From Drechmeria coniospora (taxonomy: Eukaryota; Ascomycota; Sordariomycetes; Hypocreales; Ophiocordycipitaceae): a stretch of 64,000 nucleotides of DNA. Location of the stretch: NCBI RefSeq assembly GCF_001625195.1, contig NC_054389.1:4832520-4896519 (forward strand). Reading direction: 5' to 3'. Positions 56,697 through 64,000 of this stretch are shown piece by piece (the first letter of the stretch is position 1; each line of letters starts with the position of its first letter). The notes under the pieces are model-generated. The model saw only the letters and a list, made by a program, of their open reading frames with translations. It was not told where the DNA came from and did no database searches. Position numbers and translations under genes: made by a program.

Positions 56697-59600
56697 ATGA
56701 TGTTTCTGAAACCCGCCAACCTGTGGGCGCTTCTCTGCCTGGCCTTGGCCTTTCAGCTGGCTGCCGCCCAGAGCCTCGAGCGTCTGCAGAGACGAGACGA
56801 TGGCCCGTCTGCGACGCCAGCACCGGCGCGAAAGTCCGAGGCCACGAGCGCTCCGACCGAGTTCTCTGAGAAATCCATCGAGGCCGATCCATCCGCTTCG
56901 CCGTCGGCAACAAAGGGTCCGACGGAAACTGCCAGCTCCACCTCCGCATCCTCGACGCAAACCCTAACTGCTAAAGCCGGTGGCTCGTCGGATAATTCCA
57001 CCGGCTTCTTGAATGGTAAGTTTTGCCCCGTTCGCTCGCATCGAGCACGTCGCAATGGCTGACCCATCCCTCTTCTCCCGCAGCGACCATACCCACCGGC
57101 CAGCTTCCCCTGGCGCCCCAGCTGACCCCCGGATGGGGCGTGGCCGGAACCATCATGTTCATCTCCGGCCTCGCCTACTCTCTCGTCGGCATCAAAAGTC
57201 GATGGATTCACACCTTCTTCTCCACCGCCTACCTCACCTCACTCGGTGTCGCCGTCCTGATTGTTTATGTCATGAGCGTCCCCGTCGGCGATGCCGTCCA
57301 AGGCGGATACGTCGTCGCCGTCGTCATGGCCGGCACTCTCGTCGGTGCAGCCTCCATGTTCTTCAAAGAGTTGACCGAGGGGCTGGGATGCGCCCTCGGT
57401 GGATTCTGCATGAGCATGTGGCTGCTCTGCTTAGTTGACGGCGGTCTCTTTCACACCGTCCCGCCCAAGGTCATCTTCATCTCCTGCTTCACCCTCGTCG
57501 GCTTCGCCTTCTACTTCAGTCGCTGGACTCGAGACTGGGGCCTCATCGTCATGATATCCTTCTCTGGTGCCACCGTCACCGTCCTCGGCATCGACTGCTT
57601 CAGCCGCGCAGGCCTCAAGGAGTTTTGGGCCTACGTCTGGAATATCAACGGGAATCTCTTCCCCCTCGGAGCCGACACCTATCCCGTGACCAAGGGCATT
57701 CGAGTCGAAACAGCAGCCATATTCATCTTCTTCCTCATCGGAATCGTCTCGCAGATCAAGCTGTGGAAGATTATCCGGGAGAAACGCCACCAGAAGGCGC
57801 TGGAGCGGGCCGAGGACCGAAGAATCCTTGATCACGAAGAAGCCAACGTCGGCCTCCAGGTGGAGGAGGCGAATGCCCGCGAGCGTCGCCACTGGGAGCG
57901 AGTCTACGGAGAGGGCACCATCGGCAGTCGTGACTCTCGTTTGTCCGAATTTGGCGACATTGGAAGCGAGAAGAGATTGCGAGAGAGCCACGGCTCGTAC
58001 AAGCACCGCTCGTCCGTCGAGGCATACGAGATGGCAGCCATCACCGAGTCGAACCAACTACGCACCAAGCCGAGCGCCCTCATGGAGGCCGAAGAAGTCG
58101 ACCAAGGCAAGATCACCGTCCGAGTTGCCGCCGACGACATCCCCGACTCCCCCACGGCCGTCGACGGTGAGGTGGATGAGAAGCTGGCTGTCCTAAACGA
58201 CAATGATGCCACGTACCCGGAGGGTGACCAGCGCATTTCGGACAACGTGGCGACGAGCCATCGCGCTTTGCAGGCCAAGAGGATGACAGCCGTGCCCTCG
58301 GTCGTGCCGCTCCCCTTTCACGTGCCGCAGGATGCCGAAGGATACGCTCAAGACGAAGACCGGTCTTCCATTGCGACGTACGCGGATGACAACGCTGCCG
58401 AGGCCTCTGCTCCGTCCAACCGGAAGCAACAATCTCGCGCGAGCCGCTTCTCGCACCATTCCGTGACGATGAATCGTGAGGTGGAAGATCGACCAATCTC
58501 GGAAGTATTTTTCAATGCCAAGTCGCATCGCTACGACGAGGACAACGGCTCTCTCGCCGCCACCGTCGACAATGAGAGTATCAGCGATGATGACCGATCC
58601 TCCGTTCTCACCCTCGAAGCCCGTCAGAGCATCGTGATGGACGTAGGGCTCCCTAATGGGGAGACGCCGAATGCCGTCCAGCAGGAAAACGACGAGGGAG
58701 TGTTGCGACCAGAATCCATGACCGCCCCTCCCTTGAACTATGCCCCCCAAGATGCGGTACTCTCCGAGGACGACAAGTCGGCTGCGACGGCAACTCCTGC
58801 GATGCGAAGCCGGGCCGCTTCCCCGGTTGAGGCTGGCGCCGAGGTCGACGACATGGCAAAGTCGATTGCGTCAGGCTCGTCGACGCCCATCAACCTGAAG
58901 AAGGCTCGACTGCCTCATTCGCTTTCCCGCGTTGCCATGTCGTACCGGACGAACGAATGGGCCAAGCACCTGAGCTATGCAGACACGCCCGAGCCGGATG
59001 TGGTGAGAATCGAGGAACCGGCGCGCCCTGCCAAGGCGGCCATCAAGGAAATGCCAGTCCCTGTTGACGTTGCCGAACTTCAAAAGACCGCTCAGGACGG
59101 GATGCCGTCCCCTGCTCTCAGGCGGTCCGCCTCCCAAGCTTCGAATACGTCCTTTGTCACGACTGCCTCTAGGCGTCTTTCGAAACGTCAAGATGGCTCT
59201 CCCGCGTACTACACCCAGGAGCAGGCTTTCCAAGACGTCGACCTACACCGGAGCCCGAGCACTGCATCGTTTGCTGCGGTCTCGCCAGTCCCGCCAGTCC
59301 CCCCGATCCCGGCAAACGCTGGCGGACCACTCTCTCGATCGGTATCATCTGCTGTGCGGAGGCCGTCGGCAGCGTTCGAGCCCATCGTCGAGGAACATGG
59401 TCTCGCAAAGGCGGCCGAGGACGCGGCAACACGGGAAACGAACCCGCGCGCTTCTATCCCGGGCGTCGTTTCATACGACAGCCCGCAAACGCTCATCGGC
59501 CAGCGCGACATCATCCTTCGAAGCAAATCACAGGGCAACCTCCTGGTTTCGCCCGAGCCCACCGTCGAACCCGCCAGCGAAGCGGTCCCTCACTACAATT

Positions 59601-60142
59601 ATTCTACGTATGCGGCCTTGCTAGGGGCTCCCGACCCCGATGATGTACCTCTTCGCCAGCGACAGGAAATCATGCGTCACAACAGCATCCTGTCCCTTTC
59701 GCAGGCAAACAGATCATCCACACGGTTGGTCGGCGCTGCTCAGGAGAGCCCGGAGAACATCTACTTCAACTCTCACCAGCCAAGTCGGGTCTCGATGCTG
59801 CCGACCCCAGCCGTGCGCGATGCGCAGCTCGCCAACTTTCGTCAATCCGTCCAGGAGGACCTTCGCTCGGGAACGCCCCTCGTCACCTCACCGTCGCGGG
59901 AAACCCACTTTACCGTCGCGTCGCTGCTTGCGAACCGAGAGACGGAGGTCCAACGCAATATTGACATGCAGCGAACCGTGCTTATGGGTCAGAAAGAGGC
60001 AGAGGCCCAGAGGAAGGAGATGCAACGGCGGGAGAAGGAATACGCCGACCGAGCCTTTGACGAGAAAATGAGGACAGGGGAAATGCTCGACGCGCACCGC
60101 GAGGCGATGCGCAAGATGCAGCAGGGCGTCCCCCATCGTTGA
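56697..60142 (+). CDS. DUF4203/TM7S3-TM198-like membrane protein with long cytosolic tail
   Basis: Predicted plasma or vesicle membrane protein of 1125 aa from two exons, 56697-57015 and 57084-60142. The intron (68 nt, GTAAGT...CGCAG) joins GFLNA to TIPTGQLPLAPQLTPGWG. Residues 1-25 (MMFLKPANLWALLCLALAFQ onward) are a signal peptide; a Ser/Thr-rich extracellular stretch follows. The membrane region (about 120-340) has about seven helices, including VAGTIMFISGLAYSLVG, TSLGVAVLIVYVMSVPVG, GYVVAVVMAGTLVGAASMFF and VIFISCFTLVGFAFYFS, matching the TM7S3/TM198-type (DUF4203) domain. From about 345 to the end (about 780 residues) is a charged, disordered tail, ending in a coiled coil (VQRNIDMQRTVLMGQKEAEA). 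Function unknown. Two adjacent ATGs start the frame. Confidence 0.87.
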
Positions 60143-60781
60143 TTCGGCACGAACAGCGCGCGCACGCACGCAATCATGATTCAAGATGAAGACGATACGC
60201 ACACCCCCCTCCATCCTCCAAACTCTTTTTTTGCTTTGTTTTCATTTTCCTTTTCTTTTGTACATGCTGCTTGTCTCGCCGTCCGCCGCTGCTTGTTCAG
60301 CCAAGTCGGACAGCGCTCTTGATACCATGGATATGCCGGCGCCTTGGGATTTTGACGTTGGCTACACAGTAATGGGCGTGCTTGAGGAGTTTAATCAAAA
60401 GTCGTTGGAGAGAGAGAATAGTATAATTTCGGGTGCACAAGAACACTATATATAGATGGGTTGGATGTGGATACGATGGGCTGTTTGTATCATGATGAGA
60501 GGAGAAAGGAGCAGCACATGGTGAGACATGGGTGTATAGACACGGAAGCGTAGGAAGATCGAAAGAGACACCGCGTTTTTGTTAGGGACCAGCTAATTTT
60601 ACCTCCGACGTCTCCAACCTTGGGACGATGAACTTTCGACAAAGACTTTCCCCATGCTCGTGCTTGAGACATCCAAACCAAGGATGTGAAACACCTTTTC
60701 CTTTTCCCTCGCAGTCGTGCTCCGGCCTCATAGGAAGCTTTGGCACGCGGGCAGGAACTCGTCACTGCGCAGATAACACGC
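60143..60781. other. 3' intergenic region between convergent genes
   Basis: Downstream flanks of the DUF4203 gene and the STE3-like receptor. A short plus-strand frame at 60186-60455 has a hydrophobic start (FHFPFLLYMLLVSPSAAA) but lies right in the expected 3' UTR and has no homology I recognise. Confidence 0.45.
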
Positions 60782-62612
60782 CTAGCGCTTCCTGCAGCTG
60801 TGAGGTATCTGACCCTCGAGATCTTTCTCGGCGTCGGCCATGACCTCCTCCGGTGTCGTGCAGTCGGTGTGATGGTCACGAGTCGAAGTGTTGAAGAGCG
60901 CCGTCTCGTCTTCGTCCTCCGGCCGAACACAGGGATGCGGACGAGGGGTACCGGCTTGTGCTTCCCACGGAGATGCCGAAACGGCCTGCTGAGCATTCTC
61001 GAGGGGGACCGCAGGAGGGCATGCGGCGGGGGCAGCGCTGCTCTTCTCCTTTGTCGAACGGAAAACAGAGAATCGGAAGGGATTCGGGAGGTGGAACGGC
61101 GTGCCGAAGCTGAACGGGCCCCGACGCGGCGGGCTCGTCGAGGTCTCCTGGTGCTCGATCTCCTCTCCCCCAAGCCCATTTTCGAGCTGGACAGTGGTGG
61201 CAAAGTCGATGGTTTGCATTTCGGGGATCTGAAGCTCGGCACAATCGGCGGAGGTGAATGGGGTGCCAGGCTGCTGCCTGGACGAGTCGGTGGTAGGTGC
61301 CACCTTTCTCGAGGCATTGGATGAGGTTCTGCGAAAGTGATGAGCAATCTCGAGAGACAAGACACAAAGTGGTGACGAGGGAGACTGACCCAGTCATCGC
61401 TGCCGTCTGGTTCGAGTCAAGAGAGTTTGCTGCCGTCGGAACCCTGTCCGGGTCGTACTCTCTTCGCAGGGAGGGAAAGAATTTGGCCAGGCCAACAAAG
61501 ACCAAGACGACTCTGTACTGGTTCAACGCGTCAATGGTGGTGCCGAAAAAGGCAAAGATGGGGACGGTGGTGAGGATTGGTATGTAGGCGCTGTTCATGT
61601 AGGCCCAAGGGACGTCGTTGGAGGTGACGAGGACGACGGTGTTCCATGGCAACGGGGTCGCGTGATTGTGAATCGTGTCGTAGCTGAATGGCTTGATCGA
61701 GCCCATGGCGAGGATGTTGAGCACGGCGAGAGTGACGACGATGGGGAAGAAGGGGATCAAGATGGATATGACCATCATGTAGAGCCGGCGTCGGGTTCGC
61801 TGGCTCCTGCGGTTCGCCGCCCTGTTGCTCGCCAGCGCCGAGACGGTCGTCTTGGAAACCTGGCGGTATCGATAATAGGTGAGCACTGCAGGGCGGACGG
61901 GCGGTCAGGACACATGAATCTCTCGCCACGCAACGCGATGCGGGAGCGAAGACGTACCTGCGTAGACGACGGTGGCGAAGCCGACGACGACGGGGGGCAG
62001 GATGAAGAAGACTAGATAGGGCCAGGACGAGTGCGGAACCCAGTCGCAGCCGACCAAGGTGCCGATGACATATCTCTGAGCCGTGAGGGGAAAGGTCCAG
62101 GCGAGCATGACGATGGGCAGCGGGAACATGATGAGGGCCTGCGTCAGGTTGCGCCGGCGCTTCTCGGCGGCGGTCAGGGCGCCGGCGCGCATCATGCCCA
62201 CCTGCTGGGCCAGGTTTCGCATGATGGCCAAAAGGCAGGTGAGGTAGAGCCCCTTGCTCGCGTTGCGGAAGAAGTTGTCGAGATCGCAGTAGCCGACACC
62301 ATGCCACCAGTCGGCCGTGTCGTTGTTGTGCCAGAGGAGCGAGTTGACGACGGTGTCAAGGTTGAGCAGCATGACGAGGACGATGAAGACGACGGCGGCG
62401 AACTCGCCGTTGCGGTAGAGGAGGCCGAGGGGAATGATGCAGACGATGTTGCCGACGAGAGCGAGGAGCACGCGCATGACGAGGTTGGCCGTGAGGGCGG
62501 GCGTCGTGACGGGGACGGGGACGAGGCTCTGGGGGTAGAGGATGAGAGGTTCCTGCCGACGGAGGAGCCGAGTCGCCGGCGAGGACAGCTCCACGGTCGG
62601 CGGCGTATACAT
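60782..62612 (-). CDS. STE3-type pheromone receptor (class D GPCR)
   Basis: Seven-transmembrane receptor for the lipopeptide mating pheromone (yeast Ste3, Neurospora PRE-1). Exons 62612-61958, 61885-61390 and 61328-60782 give 565 aa. Introns of 72 and 61 nt restore VVYAVLTYYRYRQVSKT and AAMTGTSSNASRKV. Helices include VMRVLLALVGNIVCIIPLGLL, FAAVVFIVLVMLLNLDTVVN, GLYLTCLLAIMRNLAQ, ALIMFPLPIVMLAWTFPLT, YLVFFILPPVVVGFATVVY, LYMMVISILIPFFPIVVTLA and YIPILTTVPIFAFFGTTIDA. The WHNNDTADWWHGVGYCDLD loop between TM2 and TM3 is typical of Ste3. The cytosolic tail contains FGTPFHLPNPFRFSVF, recurrent in Sordariomycete receptors. The start is the ATG just downstream of a 13-bp tandem array; the frame is open further upstream. 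Confidence 0.9.
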
Positions 62613-62635
62613 GGGGGGCCGAAGCTGACGGTGGT

Positions 62636-62752
62636 CAAGACGTGAGATCAAGATGTGAGGCCAAGACGTGAGGCCAAGACGTGAGGCCAAGACGTGAGGT
62701 CAAGACGAAAGGTCAAGACGAAAGGTCAAGACGAAAGGTCAAGACGGAAGAG
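62636..62752. repeat. 13-bp tandem array, 9 copies, upstream of the STE3-like gene
   Basis: Nine head-to-tail units run from CAAGACGTGAGAT through CAAGACGTGAGGC (three copies) to CAAGACGAAAGGT (three copies), the last being CAAGACGGAAGAG. The array begins 24 bp upstream of the receptor start codon. In the receptor's orientation the unit reads like ACCTTTCGTCTTG. Confidence 0.88.
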
Positions 62753-63619
62753 TGTGCAAAGTTGAACATGTATACGGGTGATGTCGATGGCGAAGGGAGA
62801 TGGGCAGGTAGGCAGGATAACTAGAGGACGCAGGCATGGAGAAAGGAATCAATGGGAAAGAAAAAGGAAAAGGAAAACGAGGGTGTAGCCAAGGGGGGGA
62901 CCATGGCCGCGGATGGAGGTGAATAGCGACAGCACTCGGCCTGGTCATTATCGAGAGTCTTTCACAATAAAAGGCAATGGACGGAGGACGGGAGGGAGGG
63001 GTGACGACATTGGAGACGAGGAGCGAGTGAGAGAGCGTGCCGTCGGGCTGGGCTGGGCGCGCCACCGGCAAGCTCAGGTCTGGCATGATCGACCGGACTG
63101 GCGGTGGCGGTAGCGGCCTCACTCCGGCTACGACGACAAAAGGCTTCGAGGGGTTTGGTCAATAGGCGGCCAAGAGTAGACGTCGCTGCCACCGGCGGAC
63201 GAACCGACGGGAGATGGATGGCTTCCCCTTTGCCGCCACCCCCGTCGCCCAGCATCCCGGTTCTCGGCCGCAGCACGACCCCCGTCTTCCCTGCTGGAGA
63301 GGAGAGGGAACTGGCGAGGAGAACGAAGGAGGGACACTGTTGAAGATTGGACCGGGCAGGCTGCTGAAGATTTGTCAAAACAGGACAGCTGGTCCGTGTC
63401 GGACGCCACGGCTGGGGTGACGACGTTTTTGCCTTGCTCCTGATGGATCTTGCCGTCGTTTGCGAGCCGGGAGGTTCTTATTGTCGGAGCGGATGGTGAG
63501 CCTATTGACACCCAAATCGGGAAATAAATACGCACCGAGGACCCACTTGCGGGCCGACGATGGCGGCGCGGGTACGGAGCAGTACGTACACGGACAAGTA
63601 CAGAGTACATGTACGTATG

Positions 63620-63802
63620 TAAGCAAGTACAGTACAAGCAAGTGCTGAAGCACGGTAGAGGTGTGTACAAGTACAGTGCGTGTAATGTAAGTAGTAGTAC
63701 GGAGTAGTACATGTACTTTGGTGAGTACAGTACAAGTAAGTGCTGAAGCACGGTAGAGGTGTACAAGTACAGGGCGTGTAATGCAAGTAGTAGTGTACTC
63801 CG
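63620..63802. repeat. Direct repeat of about 80 bp, two copies
   Basis: GTACAGTACAAGCAAGTGCTG onward at 63628 and GTACAGTACAAGTAAGTGCTG onward at 63725 share AAGCACGGTAGAGGTGT, then ACAAGTACAG, GCGTGTAATG and AAGTAGTAGT. Copies differ by a few substitutions and a 2-nt indel. Confidence 0.8.
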
Positions 63803-63940
63803 TACTGCGCCTAAGTACTTACTGGCACCCTGTACATGGTACGAAGTGCAGGAGTAGTTGTACAGTACGGAGTATTAGGTAGGGAGTTCACCTGCATTGT
63901 ACTACCTGTGTGCTGCACTTGACGGAACTGCTCGGAGAAA

Positions 63941-63956
63941 TACTCCGTACGGAGTA
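63941..63956. repeat. Perfect 16-bp palindrome TACTCCGTACGGAGTA
   Basis: Self-complementary instance of the TACTCCGTAC word. The opposite arrangement, TACGGAGTACTCCGTA, is at 22120-22135, and the shorter ACTCCGTACGGAGT is at 28462-28475. Confidence 0.9.
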
Positions 63957-64000
63957 CTCCGCAAGTACAGTACATGTAGACAGGTTAACACCGTTTGTTG

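Larger units (their letters stand above)
62753..64000. other. Gene-free window end with GTAC-word DNA
   Basis: The STE3 promoter side, then from about 63570 dense GTAC-type words and a diverged direct repeat (63620-63705 and 63720-63802). It includes the 16-bp palindrome TACTCCGTACGGAGTA at 63941-63956. No gene was seen. Confidence 0.55.

Noticed and set aside
60186..60455. Short plus-strand ORF with a hydrophobic N-terminus after the DUF4203 gene
   Set aside because: Begins 43 bp past the stop in the expected 3' UTR. The signal-like start comes from a T-rich tract and there is no homologue I know.

Overview
The window looks like nuclear DNA of a filamentous ascomycete (Pezizomycotina). It most resembles Sordariomycetes/Hypocreales, but no marker here fixes the species. 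The grounds are short introns (47-116 nt) with CTAAC/CTGAC-type branch sites close to the acceptor, C/G-rich third codon positions, and a fungal gene set: Zn2Cys6 regulator, STE3-type receptor, TRK transporter, Ssl2/XPB helicase and CHY zinc-finger protein. No transposon, rRNA, tRNA or CRISPR could be supported. Exon boundaries were worked out by hand from frame continuity, family conservation and splice sites.

Layout. 1-8.4 kb: the start of a GFA-domain gene (cut by the window edge), an aldo-keto reductase converging on a five-exon acyl-CoA synthetase, and a VPS9-domain Rab GEF. 9-11.9 kb: a TRK potassium transporter. 11.9-19.4 kb: a gene-poor island whose only supportable genes are two diverged copies of one small secreted cysteine-rich protein, carried on a duplicated segment of about 1.3 kb. 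19.4-26.7 kb: housekeeping block (XPB/Ssl2, a HOT13-like CHY zinc-finger protein, proteasome alpha4) plus a zinc-cluster regulator with a 35-bp repeat array upstream. 26.7-29.9 kb: repeats only. 29.9-46.7 kb: D-2-hydroxyacid (probably D-2-hydroxyglutarate) dehydrogenase, alpha-actinin, mitoribosomal bL19m, an unidentified helical protein, mitochondrial-type cysteine synthase, a RING/ZZ/SH3 protein, a small tandemly duplicated ORF, and enoyl-CoA hydratase. 48.9-50.5 kb: a membrane/coiled-coil protein. 50.5-56.7 kb: a second gene-poor island. 56.7-62.6 kb: a DUF4203-type seven-TM protein converging on a STE3-like pheromone receptor. 62.6-64 kb: repeats.

The genes are monocistronic and functionally mixed, and no biosynthetic cluster is evident. 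Several products are mitochondrial or metabolic (bL19m, enoyl-CoA hydratase, cysteine synthase, D-2HG dehydrogenase, CHY protein). Between genes the DNA is saturated with short GTAC-centred words such as TACTCCGTAC, often palindromic.

The most interesting items are the secreted-protein pair (six conserved cysteines, a phase-0 intron at the same place, a shared promoter box), the minisatellites immediately upstream of the zinc-cluster and STE3 genes, the TACTCCGTAC landscape, and unusual splicing (two GC-AG introns, a 5-nt first coding exon and a 7-nt microexon).
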